DNA from: Amycolatopsis tucumanensis
GTDB lineage: Bacteria > Actinomycetota > Actinomycetes > Mycobacteriales > Pseudonocardiaceae
DNA: 64,000 bases
Direction of reading: 5' to 3'
NCBI RefSeq assembly: GCF_021654135.1
Contig: NZ_JAKGSD010000033.1
Span: 26,666 to 90,665 of the forward strand
Part shown: one piece after another, positions 1-8,656 of the stretch
Position numbering within the stretch: position 1 is the first letter of the stretch
Layout of the letters: every line of letters starts with the position of its first letter
The notes under the pieces: generated by a model
What the model was told of the DNA's origin: nothing
What the model saw: the letters and a program-made list of their open reading frames with translations, nothing else
Databases searched by the model: none
Made by a program: the position numbers and the translations under genes

Positions 1-1
1 C

Positions 2-853
2 GTGCTCGACGCTCTGGACGCCCAGCATCGCCAGGACGAGTTCGAGGTCATCGTCGTCGACGATGCCAGTGCTGACGACACCGCCCAGGTCGCCGCGCGG
101 CACCGGGTGGTCGACCGGTTGGTGCGGCTGCCGGAGCGGATGGGCGCGGCCACCGCCCGCAATGTCGGTACCGCGCTCGCCCGAGGTCAGACGGTGCTCT
201 ACCTCGACGGCGACATGGTGGTTCCCCCACACGTGCTCACCGACATCGCTGCTCGCGCCACCGATACCAGCGTGCTGGTCGGGTTCCGCCACAACCTGCG
301 CCACGAGGTCCACTCCCACGACGCGGCCATCCTGGCGCGCATCCCGAATCTCGCGGCCGATCACCGGGTCGTGTGGCGGCCACCGCCGAACACCACGCTG
401 CCCTACAGCGGGATCACGCTGCCCGAGCCGCTCGACGGCCGCCCGCTCGACGACACCCACGACTTCATCGACCTCGGGTACGGGCAGTCCTACTACGACT
501 GGGACCTGCCCCGCATGGTCGTCACCGCGCTGGTCGCCGTACCGCGCGCCGCCGTGCTGGACGTCGGCGGGTTCGACGCGGAGTTCGGCCGCCTTGGGTG
601 GGGCATGGAGGACACCTACCTCGGCGCCTGCCTGATCGCCGCCGGGCTGCTGGTCATCCCGCTGCGCCAGGTCGTCGGCTTTCACCTCGATCCACCCGAC
701 GCAGCCGAGCAGTGGCAACACAAGCTCGCCGGCTGGCCGCGCACCCTCGCCCGCTACCGCGATCTGCTGGAGCTGCCCGCTCCGCGAGGACGCTCCGAAA
801 CCTTCATCGCCGCCATGTCCGAGCTGCTCACCCACTGCGAGGTACGCCCATGA
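2..853 (+). CDS. Family 2 glycosyltransferase, 5' end cut by window
   Basis: The 283 visible residues look like a GT-A glycosyltransferase that moves a sugar from a nucleotide donor. They show VVDDASADDT near residue 20, a DGD metal motif in YLDGDMVV near residue 70, and a GWGMED motif near residue 200 as in galactosyltransferase-type C-terminal domains. The usual N-terminal beta strand is missing, so the true start lies left of the window. The stop overlaps the next start by 4 bp (ATGA), so the two genes are very probably co-transcribed. The acceptor is unknown. Confidence 0.85.
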   Translation: MLDALDAQHRQDEFEVIVVDDASADDTAQVAARHRVVDRLVRLPERMGAATARNVGTALARGQTVLYLDGDMVVPPHVLTDIAARATDTSVLVGFRHNLRHEVHSHDAAILARIPNLAADHRVVWRPPPNTTLPYSGITLPEPLDGRPLDDTHDFIDLGYGQSYYDWDLPRMVVTALVAVPRAAVLDVGGFDAEFGRLGWGMEDTYLGACLIAAGLLVIPLRQVVGFHLDPPDAAEQWQHKLAGWPRTLARYRDLLELPAPRGRSETFIAAMSELLTHCEVRP

Positions 854-1827
854 CTACGACAACGACGACCATCGGACGTGCCTCGGGGCGCCGGATGGTC
901 GGCTGCGGCACGCGCGGCGGCAGCGGTGTCGCCTACGACCCGCTCACCGGCATGACCCACCGAACCGGCCAGCCGATCCTCACCGGACGCACCGCCCTGG
1001 CCCACGAGAGCATCACCGCACTACCGGAAGTCCACCCCGGCGAACTGGGCGACGTAATGCCGGTGAGCGTGTGCTGGTCGCCCATCGTGCGCTGCAACCT
1101 GGCCTGCCCGCAGTGCCTGGACGACAAGACCGTCGCGGAGCTCGGCCGCGGCGAACGTGCCGACGTCGCGGCCAGGATCGCTTCTTCCGGGGTGCTCGGC
1201 GTGGACGTCTCCGGCGGCGAACCGCTGTTGATCCGCGACCTGCCCACCCTGCTCGATGTGCTGGTCGACGGCGGCTGCGCGGTCAGCGTCACCACCAACG
1301 GCACCCACCTGCCTCGCCGCGCCGAAGCCCTCGCCCGCCGGGTCGACGCGATCCGGGTCAGCCTCGACGGCCCCAACCCCGAGCGTCACGATCGCTGGCG
1401 CGGCGAGGGCAGCTTCGCCAAGGCCGTCTCCGGCATCCGCGCCGCCCTCGCCCATGGCATCCCGACCCAGATCCAAGCCGTGCTCATGCGCTCCACCGCC
1501 GCCGGACTACCCGCGCTGGTCGAGCTGGCCGACCGGCTCGGCGTCCACGGCCTGACCGTCCTGCAGTACCTGCCCTTCGGCGAAGGCGCGTCGCTCGCCA
1601 CCGCCGAACAAGTGCCGGACGAGGAGGCCCACGACCTGATCGGCGCGCTCGGCACGCCCCCGGTCCCGGTGCGATTGCGCACCCGCGCCGACGCCGCCGG
1701 GTTCACCGTCGTGCGCGCCGACGGGCAGGTCTGGCGCAACACGCCGGATACCACCGCCATCGCCGCCCTGCACCCGCTGACCGGGCCGGTCAGCCTGGCC
1801 GTGACCGGACGGGACGGTTCGGCATGA
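850..1827 (+). CDS. Radical SAM protein
   Basis: This 325-residue protein has the radical SAM cluster motif CxxxCxxC (C82, C86, C89 in RCNLACPQC), followed by a VSGGEPLL glycine-rich SAM-binding segment. It should bind a [4Fe-4S] cluster and cleave S-adenosylmethionine to start radical chemistry. No cysteine-rich SPASM tail is visible. The start ATG overlaps the glycosyltransferase stop, and the gene ends inside the next start (ATGA at 1824). Sitting between sugar-transfer and phosphoribosyl-transfer genes, it may modify a small molecule rather than a peptide, which is an inference. Confidence 0.85.
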   Translation: MTTTTTTIGRASGRRMVGCGTRGGSGVAYDPLTGMTHRTGQPILTGRTALAHESITALPEVHPGELGDVMPVSVCWSPIVRCNLACPQCLDDKTVAELGRGERADVAARIASSGVLGVDVSGGEPLLIRDLPTLLDVLVDGGCAVSVTTNGTHLPRRAEALARRVDAIRVSLDGPNPERHDRWRGEGSFAKAVSGIRAALAHGIPTQIQAVLMRSTAAGLPALVELADRLGVHGLTVLQYLPFGEGASLATAEQVPDEEAHDLIGALGTPPVPVRLRTRADAAGFTVVRADGQVWRNTPDTTAIAALHPLTGPVSLAVTGRDGSA

Positions 1828-2387
1828 CCCGCACCGCACTGCGCGTGTTCGAGCACCAGCGCATCTGGCGGGTCACCCCCGAGGCCCTGAGCGACGCCTG
1901 CCTGCTGCTGTTCGCCGCCATCAGCCGCGACCACCCGAAGGTCGACCACGTCATCGGTATCGCCAACGGCGGCGTCGCCCCCGCCCGCATCCTCGCCGGC
2001 CGCCTCGGTGCGAAACCCCGAACCGTGCAGGCCCAGCACAACGCCGACGACGGCCTGTACCGCCAGGCCACCGGCAAGGTCACCGTGGACGTCGACGCCT
2101 TTCGCCGGAGCATCGGCCGCAGCAAGCTCCACGGCGCCATCCTCGTTGTCGACGACATCTGCGGCAGCGGCGCCACTCTGCACAAAGTCCGCAACGTCCT
2201 CACCCCGGTCCTCGCGCCGGACGCTCACGTGATCACCGCGACGTTGTGCTTGAACACCGGGGCCGAGACCTGCCCGGACTACTCGGTGTGGACGGTGTCG
2301 GACTGGGTCAGCTTTCCCTGGGAGAAACGCCCCGCCCAGCCGACCACCGACATACCCATCCCCGCGCAGGTGACCAGCCATGCCTGA
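1824..2387 (+). CDS. Type I phosphoribosyltransferase-like protein
   Basis: The 187-residue product has a type I PRTase fold signature: a hydrophobic strand followed by VVDDICGSGAT near residue 112, which is the PRPP-binding loop, and an N-terminal IGIANGGVAPARIL segment typical of these enzymes. The family joins PRPP to a nucleobase or releases it. The base substrate cannot be read from the sequence. It overlaps the upstream gene by 4 bp and the downstream glycosyltransferase by 8 bp, so it belongs to the same operon. Confidence 0.8.
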   Translation: MTRTALRVFEHQRIWRVTPEALSDACLLLFAAISRDHPKVDHVIGIANGGVAPARILAGRLGAKPRTVQAQHNADDGLYRQATGKVTVDVDAFRRSIGRSKLHGAILVVDDICGSGATLHKVRNVLTPVLAPDAHVITATLCLNTGAETCPDYSVWTVSDWVSFPWEKRPAQPTTDIPIPAQVTSHA

Positions 2388-3519
2388 CGCCACCAAGCCG
2401 GTCACCGTCGCATTCGTTCTGGCTTCCTACGCCCCCGACGCGCCGGCCGGGATGGAACGCGCGACCGCCGCCCTCGCCCGCGGACTGCGCCAGCTCGGAC
2501 ACCGGGCCCTGATCATCACCGCAATCGAGCCCGACTCGACCGAGGACGAGGTCGACGAGGACCTGGTCGTGCTCGGCTCGGTCGGGGTCACCTTCCCTGC
2601 CAGCGACGACGAACTGCGCGAGGCAATCAGCACCGACGGCCAAGACAAAATCATCGCCGCTGACCTCCGCGCTCTCTACCGCCGCCATCACGTGGACATC
2701 GCCGTGTACGTCGACGCCTTGTGGGGACTCGGACGCCTCGCCCCAGCTTGCGACGGAGTGCGCACAGTGCTGGCGATGCACGTCGTCGGCCACGACCAGG
2801 ACCTCGTACCGGCCTTGGAACGCACCGACCTGGTGATCGTGCCGTCGACCACGGTCCTCGGCCATGCCCACGACCGGGACTACGACAGCACCTGCTGGCA
2901 GATCGTGCCCAACGCCCTGCTCGGCAACCACAGCGCACCCGATGCCAGCCAGCGCGAGGCGCTGCGGCGGAGCGGGCCAGTGCGGGTGCTGGCCCGGCTC
3001 GGGCCGGAGAAGAACGTCCGCGCTCTGCTCGACGCCGGCCGCCTCGTCGACCGCGGCGTCGAGGTCGTCCTCGCCGAGGCCGGGTTCGAGCACGCCGCCG
3101 GCGCACAGGCCGCCGAGTATCGTCGCTGCGCCCACTCGGCCGCCTACCTGTTCAGGGGCAGCGTCCGCGACGACGGCCTGCCCTGGGACCAGGTCCAGCC
3201 GTGGCTCGCCAACGCCGCCGTGGTCATCGTGCCCTCGACCAAGGAGACCTTCGGCCTCGTCGCCTTGGAGGCCATGAGCGTCGGCACCCCGGTCGTCGCC
3301 TTCGACGTGGACAACCTGCCCACCCTCATTGGCACCGGGGAAGGAGCGGGCGGGATCGTGGTGCCTCGCGCCCACGGCGAGTTCGGGCTGTGGGGTGCCG
3401 CCGAAGTCCTCCTCGACGATCCGGTACGCTACGCAGCGCTATCACGGGCTGCGTACTACCGCTCGCGGGACTATCTGCCCACCACAGTCGCCCATGACTT
3501 CCTCAAGGCGGTGCGGTGA
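2380..3519 (+). CDS. Family 4 glycosyltransferase (GT-B fold)
   Basis: The 379-residue protein has an N-terminal half with an AGMERATAALARGL segment and a C-terminal donor-binding half with the retaining GT4 motif E-x7-E in KETFGLVALEAMSVG near residue 288. This is the layout of MshA-like glycosyltransferases. Together with the PIG-L deacetylase at the end of the operon, it recalls the MshA/MshB pair of mycothiol synthesis. The sequence does not show that mycothiol is the product, and the other operon partners argue for another glycoside. Confidence 0.85.
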   Translation: MPDATKPVTVAFVLASYAPDAPAGMERATAALARGLRQLGHRALIITAIEPDSTEDEVDEDLVVLGSVGVTFPASDDELREAISTDGQDKIIAADLRALYRRHHVDIAVYVDALWGLGRLAPACDGVRTVLAMHVVGHDQDLVPALERTDLVIVPSTTVLGHAHDRDYDSTCWQIVPNALLGNHSAPDASQREALRRSGPVRVLARLGPEKNVRALLDAGRLVDRGVEVVLAEAGFEHAAGAQAAEYRRCAHSAAYLFRGSVRDDGLPWDQVQPWLANAAVVIVPSTKETFGLVALEAMSVGTPVVAFDVDNLPTLIGTGEGAGGIVVPRAHGEFGLWGAAEVLLDDPVRYAALSRAAYYRSRDYLPTTVAHDFLKAVR

Positions 3520-4373
3520 TGAATGACGTCCCTCTTCTGCTGGTCGACGGCCACAACCTGCTCTGGCGCGGAGCCTTCGGCTTCCCGGCCGCGATCTTCT
3601 CCCGCGACAAGACACGCGAGCTGACTGCCGAGTTCGCCTTCTTCGCACTACTGCGCGTAGCGATCCGCGAGGAGTTCACCTCCCCGCCGGAGGTGATCGT
3701 GGTGTTCGACGGCCAGAACGGCGCGGCCGAACGTCAAGCCACCGACAGCGACTACAAGGCGAACCGCGTCCTCGACGAAGCCGCACTCAAACCCATCCGC
3801 GCCATCCCACACGTCCAGGAAGCGCTGACCGCCTACGAGCTGGCCTGGATCGAGATCGACACGGCCGAGGCCGACGACGTGATCGCATCCCTCGTCGCTC
3901 GCGTCCGCCGCGACGACCCCGAGCGCCGAGTGTGGATCATGTCCGGCGACCGTGACTTCTACCAGCTCATCGACGAGCACGTCCGGGTGGTCAACACCGC
4001 CATGAAGCGAGGCCGCCGCCACATCGAGCCCGGCACTGTGTTCGACCGCTACCAGGTTCAGCCGACCCAGTGGGCGGACTTCCGGGCCCTCACGGGCGAC
4101 CCGGCGGACAACATCCCCGGCGTGCGCGGGGTCGGCGCGGGCACTGCAGCCAAGCTTCTGGCCGGTGGCCTCACTCTCGACCAGCTGGCCGACGCGGGAC
4201 GGCTCATCGGCACCAAGGGCAAGGCCGTCCTCGAAGCCTGGGACCAGGTCCTCGGCTGGCGCGACCTGATCAGAATGCGCACCGACGTCACCCTGCCCCT
4301 GCTACCCGCCGGCCGCAGCAGCCGGAGCCTGCCCAAGCCTGCCGACGTCATCGACAAGCTCGGGCTGTGGTGA
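3519..4373 (+). CDS. 5'-3' exonuclease of the Pol I N-terminal/FEN family
   Basis: This 284-residue stand-alone 5'-nuclease carries the family's acidic metal-binding motifs: LLVDGHNLLWRG at the N-terminus, TAEADDVIASL mid-protein and SGDRDFYQL near residue 148. The helix-hairpin-helix LTGDPADNIPGVRGVG follows near residue 190. It lacks a polymerase domain and matches the length of free-standing FEN-like enzymes. The chosen ATG overlaps the upstream TGA; GTG 3516 is an alternative. A nuclease in a sugar-transfer operon is odd and has no obvious metabolic role there. Confidence 0.85.
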   Translation: MNDVPLLLVDGHNLLWRGAFGFPAAIFSRDKTRELTAEFAFFALLRVAIREEFTSPPEVIVVFDGQNGAAERQATDSDYKANRVLDEAALKPIRAIPHVQEALTAYELAWIEIDTAEADDVIASLVARVRRDDPERRVWIMSGDRDFYQLIDEHVRVVNTAMKRGRRHIEPGTVFDRYQVQPTQWADFRALTGDPADNIPGVRGVGAGTAAKLLAGGLTLDQLADAGRLIGTKGKAVLEAWDQVLGWRDLIRMRTDVTLPLLPAGRSSRSLPKPADVIDKLGLW

Positions 4374-5002
4374 TTCCACTGGTCGCGTTCATCCCGCCCG
4401 CCTCGGTGTTGACCGTGATGGCCCATCCCGACGACGCCGAACTCTGGGCCGGCGGCACTCTCGCCCTCTGCGTCGCCGCCGGGGCCGACGTCACCATCGC
4501 CGTCCCACGTCACCCCGAGCCCCGCGCCAGCGAGGCCGCCGCCGGGGCCGCCGCACTCGGCGCCGGGCTTCATCAGATCAACCAGGCCACCGCGGGGACC
4601 GTGCGCGAGCTGCTGCTGGATACAGGCCCCGAGGTTGTCCTCACCCACCCGGTGCGCGATGTACACCCTGACCACCGGCGCATCGCCGAAGCAGTGTTGG
4701 AAGCCCTTCCCGAGGTCGTCATCGCCACGGGACACCCCCGCCGGGTCTACACCACCGACACCTACAACAGCCTCACCCTCGACGGCCCCGTTCCCGCGCA
4801 CACCACCGTCGACATCACGACTACCTGGGTCACCAAGCAACGCGCCCTGGCCGCACACGCGTCCCAGCCCATCACCGAGCACTTCGGACCAATGGCCGAG
4901 ATCCTGGCCCGGCTGTGGGGCGCACGCATCGGCGTCGACCACGCCGAGAACTTCGTCCCGCTTCCTGTCCTCGGACGTCTTCCCGCCGCGCTGACCCTGT
5001 GA
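4370..5002 (+). CDS. PIG-L/LmbE-family deacetylase
   Basis: The 210-residue protein begins at a GTG that overlaps the previous stop (GTGA). It has the family zinc motif AHPDDAE near residue 18 and a later HPDHRR segment that supplies the second metal ligand. PIG-L enzymes remove acetyl groups from N-acetylglucosamine-type substrates, as MshB does in mycothiol synthesis. This is the last gene of the left operon, and 52 bp separate it from the convergent phosphotransferase. Confidence 0.85.
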   Translation: MIPLVAFIPPASVLTVMAHPDDAELWAGGTLALCVAAGADVTIAVPRHPEPRASEAAAGAAALGAGLHQINQATAGTVRELLLDTGPEVVLTHPVRDVHPDHRRIAEAVLEALPEVVIATGHPRRVYTTDTYNSLTLDGPVPAHTTVDITTTWVTKQRALAAHASQPITEHFGPMAEILARLWGARIGVDHAENFVPLPVLGRLPAALTL

Positions 5003-5054
5003 CGCCGTCGGACGATGGTGTCAGTCTGCACGTAAGGACGCCCTCGCTTAGAAA

Positions 5055-5966
5055 CTACGAGAACAGCGCGCACACACGATCGAGTTGGGCGAGGAACTCG
5101 GGCTCACGTTCGTCGCGTCGTCGCCAGAGGACGGCCAGCCATCGCAGGGCGATTGTGCGTCGGGCGGCAGCGAACCTTGACCGGTTCTGCCGGTTCACGC
5201 CGAAGTCGTCCTCTAGGGTCCGCCAGGTGCTGTCGGGAACTTGCCGAGCGCTGATGTGCTCGATGTGGTCTGCAGCGTCCACCGCCCGATCGCTCCAGCC
5301 GCTGAACTCGAAGTCGACGACGTGGAGCCCTTCGTTCTCAGACAGCCAGTTCAGCAAGTTGGCGTCGCCGCGCGAGAACACGGCTGGCGTGGGGCGACGC
5401 AAAAGGCCGACATCCCCGCTAGCCTCCCAGCGGTCGAGCAAGGTCCGCATTTTCCCTGTATGTGCGTCGTCGGCGGCGGCCAACTGCTGTGGCCAGATGT
5501 CGGTCAACCGCGCGATGTAGTGGGTGATCGAATCGACTCGTGGCCAGGAGGCCAACGGCTCAGCCATCGGCAGTGCTTGCATGGCTCCGGTGGCGGCGGC
5601 AATCCACGGCAGCACCAGCTCGGGATTCGTCAGCTCGGGTATCGGTCGGCCGGGAACGAAGCTCATGCCGAGTGCGGGTTGGTCTGGATGATCGTCCCGC
5701 CATAGTGGCTGCGGAGCGAGACCAAGTCCAGCAACATGGTTCAATCCGTGCCATTCCCGAGCCACGCGGTTCTTGTCGGTCTTGCGGTAGAGCTTCAGGC
5801 AGACTTCGCCCCATTGGAAGACATCGCTGTTGCGACCGCCGCTCAAGGGGCACAGCCGCCACTCGTGGAGCACGGCTTCGAGTGGCAGCTGTCGACCGCG
5901 CGCCGCTCGGAGGTCGGCCAAGAGTTTGTGAGGCACGACGCGGCTGGCGGCCGAGAGTGATGTCAA
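5055..5966 (-). CDS. Aminoglycoside-phosphotransferase-like kinase, altered HGD motif
   Basis: This is a protein-kinase-fold phosphotransferase of about 303 residues with a late catalytic block FSRGDANLLNWL followed by HVVDFEFSG (metal-binding Asp). The usual Brenner motif HGDxxxxN reads RGDxxxxN here, so the conserved His is replaced. The TTG start at 5966 is chosen because a GGAG lies six bases upstream; GTG at 5996 or 6002 would overlap the upstream gene. It is the last gene of the - strand set with a second kinase and two regulators. Its substrate is unknown, and an antibiotic-resistance role is not shown. Confidence 0.7.
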   Translation of the reverse strand: MTSLSAASRVVPHKLLADLRAARGRQLPLEAVLHEWRLCPLSGGRNSDVFQWGEVCLKLYRKTDKNRVAREWHGLNHVAGLGLAPQPLWRDDHPDQPALGMSFVPGRPIPELTNPELVLPWIAAATGAMQALPMAEPLASWPRVDSITHYIARLTDIWPQQLAAADDAHTGKMRTLLDRWEASGDVGLLRRPTPAVFSRGDANLLNWLSENEGLHVVDFEFSGWSDRAVDAADHIEHISARQVPDSTWRTLEDDFGVNRQNRSRFAAARRTIALRWLAVLWRRRDEREPEFLAQLDRVCALFS

Positions 5967-5980
5967 CGTGTACTCCGGTC

Positions 5981-6889
5981 TCAGAAGGCGGACCACGACC
6001 ACGGCCGTTCGATCTCGCCTCTCAGGCACGCCACCCGATGGCGTACCTGTTCCGCGGCTTCTGGGCTGGTTGTGGCTTTGCCGAGGACGAAGGCAGTCCA
6101 CCGGAGTTCTCTGATCGTCGCCAGGGTGCGGTAGCCGGGCCAGGCGGTCATGTCGTAATCGCCGTAAGCGTCCACAAAAGCCTGGTAGTCCACCTCCGTG
6201 ATCCGGGCGAAGTCGGTGTAATCGACCGCCAAGGAGACCAGGTCCCACTCAGGAGGCCCGATCCCGACATGGTCGAGATCCAGCAGCACGGGGGCGCCGC
6301 CTGCCCTGGGGACAACAACGTTGCCCTGCCAGGCATCGCCATGGATGACGCGCCGAGGCAGTTCCGGAACCAGCACCAAGTACTCACTGTGCAGCTGCCC
6401 TGCGAGATCTCGAAGCCAGGCCCGGTCATCCTCGGGCAGGATGGTTCCGCCGTCGATTGACTCGCGTAGCCCTTCGAAGGGGTCAACAACGGGGAACGAA
6501 GGCGATTCCGGCACCTCTAGGGCGTGAAGGCGCCCCAGTACCGCGCCGAGTTCGGCCGGCGTGGCGTGGCGGTGGTCAGGAAGCTGTACCCACCATGTGA
6601 CGGGCCGATTCCCAACAACCGTGGGCTGGTCGATGTCGTCGACGGCACGCACGACGGGGATCCCGGCATCAGCCAGCCAACGCGACGCCTGGATTTGACG
6701 GGCGGCCACGAGCTGCGAGCCCGGAGGGCCCACACGAGCGACGACCCTACCGGCCACCTGGTAGATGACGTTCGTACCGTCGCGGATCAACATCGCTTCC
6801 GCGGTTGATACGCCGGCCTTCCTGCCCGCTGCCGTTAGCACGTCACGTGGATCTCGCGACAGGACCAAGTTCGTGTCCACATCAGACAT
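5981..6889 (-). CDS. Aminoglycoside-phosphotransferase-family kinase
   Basis: The 302-residue protein has an intact APH/choline-kinase-type active site: HGDAWQGN near residue 185 and LLDLDHVGIGPPEWDL about 20 residues later. The family transfers phosphate from ATP to small hydroxylated molecules. Its start overlaps the end of the XRE regulator upstream by 8 bp, so the two are probably co-expressed. It lies just before a second, altered kinase. Substrate unknown. Confidence 0.8.
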   Translation of the reverse strand: MSDVDTNLVLSRDPRDVLTAAGRKAGVSTAEAMLIRDGTNVIYQVAGRVVARVGPPGSQLVAARQIQASRWLADAGIPVVRAVDDIDQPTVVGNRPVTWWVQLPDHRHATPAELGAVLGRLHALEVPESPSFPVVDPFEGLRESIDGGTILPEDDRAWLRDLAGQLHSEYLVLVPELPRRVIHGDAWQGNVVVPRAGGAPVLLDLDHVGIGPPEWDLVSLAVDYTDFARITEVDYQAFVDAYGDYDMTAWPGYRTLATIRELRWTAFVLGKATTSPEAAEQVRHRVACLRGEIERPWSWSAF

Positions 6890-8198
6890 TGGTCATGGCC
6901 GATGTCGCGAAGTCCGAGAGCTCGGCCACTTCTGGTATTGACAGGTGAGGTTCACACGCTCGTACCAGTTTGGACAGTTCCTCGCTCATCCGCCGCGAGT
7001 GCAACATCGGCGCATCGGCGATGGCTTGCCGTCCAATGTCGACGGCCTCCCACGGGTCGCCGATCGTCATGTTCAAAGTCGCCAACCGCGTCCTGGAGAA
7101 TGCCCGTGAGCGAGGGTAAGCGTCGCTGTGCAAGCGGATCGCCGTTTCGAGGCGTCCGGCGGCGTCACCCGGCCGCTTGTCGGTCATAGCGAGTGGAGTG
7201 AGTGCTCGCGCGCTGCTGCCCGCATGTTCAGCCTCGTCGTAGTAGATCAGCCAGGGCGGGTCCGTCTCCGCTTGACGCCCGACGAAATGCTCGTCGGCGC
7301 GGTCGACCTCAGCTCGCGCTTCGTCGTGGCGGCCCAGCATCGCCAGCAATCGAGCGCGGACGACGCCGATCATCGCCCTCGCGGTGGCGGTCAGCCGGTC
7401 AGCCCGGACTTGGGCGAACTCGATCAACGACAGGGCGTCGTCCAAGTTGCCCAAATAGATGGCTTGGCGCGCCATGTCGGCGAGCGTCGCGGCGCGTAGT
7501 TCCCACGACCCGCCCTGTTCTGCGCACCATAGGCCGAAACGGAAGCATCGTGCTGCGGCGTCCTGGTTTCCGACGTCGAACGCTGAGAAGGCCACAACCC
7601 CCGCCAGGTTCCCGACGGCCTCGAACATCCCTGCTTCGACGCTGGTGCCGGCCTGAGAGCTCAGCAGGCGGCTGGCCCACCGCAGGTGGGCGAGTCCTGC
7701 CTCACCGGCCATGCCGCCGCCGTAGAGGTTCTCGCTGGCGGCCAGCGTGCGCGTCATCAGCCTTACCTGCTCGACCTCGGCCCACCCGACACGCCGAGGA
7801 GGCTGCACGTCCAAGGTCAACGGCTTGAGGAACTCGGCTGGGCTGGCTCCCACGTCAACATGTGCAGTCGGGTCGTATCCGGCCACGCCAGTGGAAGCGG
7901 AGCCTGGCAGCGCCAGGGAGGTTCCGTGGGATTGCCCTGGGACTTCTTGTCCGGTGCTCAACTGTGACGGACTTGTCGGGGCGTCAGCCGAGACCGGTCC
8001 GAGCAGGGCGTCCAATTCATCGAGGGAAACATCAAGCGCTGTCGCGATGCGGGGCCTGCGCCATGGCTGAGGAGTCAGGGCACCGCGCTCCCACCGGCCA
8101 ACGGTCGAGAACTCCACACCGACGGCAGCAGCGAGGCTCTCCTGGGTGAAGCCCATCGCCTCGCGTCGAGCTGCGAACGCTTCACGCCTGTTTCCCAC
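6882..8198 (-). CDS. XRE-family regulator with TPR-like C-terminal region
   Basis: The N-terminal ~60 residues form a helix-turn-helix (FTQESLAAAVGVEFSTVGRW). The remaining ~370 residues are alanine-rich helical repeats like those of actinobacterial XRE/TPR regulators. It is closely similar over the HTH to the regulator at 8653-9978, including the starting MG-RREAFAARRE. The two probably arose by duplication and may bind the same DNA. It precedes and overlaps a phosphotransferase gene, suggesting joint expression. The ligand or partner read by the repeats is unknown. Confidence 0.85.
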   Translation of the reverse strand: MGNRREAFAARREAMGFTQESLAAAVGVEFSTVGRWERGALTPQPWRRPRIATALDVSLDELDALLGPVSADAPTSPSQLSTGQEVPGQSHGTSLALPGSASTGVAGYDPTAHVDVGASPAEFLKPLTLDVQPPRRVGWAEVEQVRLMTRTLAASENLYGGGMAGEAGLAHLRWASRLLSSQAGTSVEAGMFEAVGNLAGVVAFSAFDVGNQDAAARCFRFGLWCAEQGGSWELRAATLADMARQAIYLGNLDDALSLIEFAQVRADRLTATARAMIGVVRARLLAMLGRHDEARAEVDRADEHFVGRQAETDPPWLIYYDEAEHAGSSARALTPLAMTDKRPGDAAGRLETAIRLHSDAYPRSRAFSRTRLATLNMTIGDPWEAVDIGRQAIADAPMLHSRRMSEELSKLVRACEPHLSIPEVAELSDFATSAMTNV

Positions 8199-8278
8199 GC
8201 GTTTACCTCACTCCACCCGCTCACACGTCCGCTACGCCTGGGCTTAAAGACGATGCTTGCCTTGCCCCGGCATAGGGG

Positions 8279-8656
8279 TTACACGTCCTGTTCGATGCGC
8301 TCGAAGATGTCGATGTCCGTCGCCCTCTGCCAGTCCGGCAAGTCGTCCCAGTCCGCGACGTAGGACGCCTTCGGCTCGGGGAAGTGCTTGAAGATCTGGC
8401 CAATCCAGCACAGCGCGACGAAACGGCCTTTCTGGTCTCGGGTGAGCTTGGCGGTGGCGCCATCGGTAGCCTTGATGAAGGCGAAGACCTGGTCGTATAC
8501 AGCGGTCGCGGCGTCGCGCTCCCAGTCCGGGGTCTGGTCCCACGGCGTGATGTATCCGGGCTTGGGCTCGCCGGGGTAGTGCTTGGTGACTCCAGCGATC
8601 CACGCCTCGCGGAACACGCGGCCTCGGTCATCCTGCATCCTGTTGTCCTCCATCAA
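8279..8656 (-). CDS. Small hypothetical protein made of two related halves
   Basis: The 125-residue product overlaps the upstream XRE stop by 4 bp and so is translated with it. The two halves match each other: GRVFREAWIAGVTKHYPGEP then PDWERDAATAVYDQV, and GRFVALCWIGQIFKHFPEP then PDWQRATDIDIFERI. Each half has the pattern W...H(Y/F)P.EP...W...PDW.R....(Y/F). No enzyme motif is seen. The context suggests a partner of the XRE regulators. The function is unknown. Confidence 0.7.
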   Translation of the reverse strand: MMEDNRMQDDRGRVFREAWIAGVTKHYPGEPKPGYITPWDQTPDWERDAATAVYDQVFAFIKATDGATAKLTRDQKGRFVALCWIGQIFKHFPEPKASYVADWDDLPDWQRATDIDIFERIEQDV

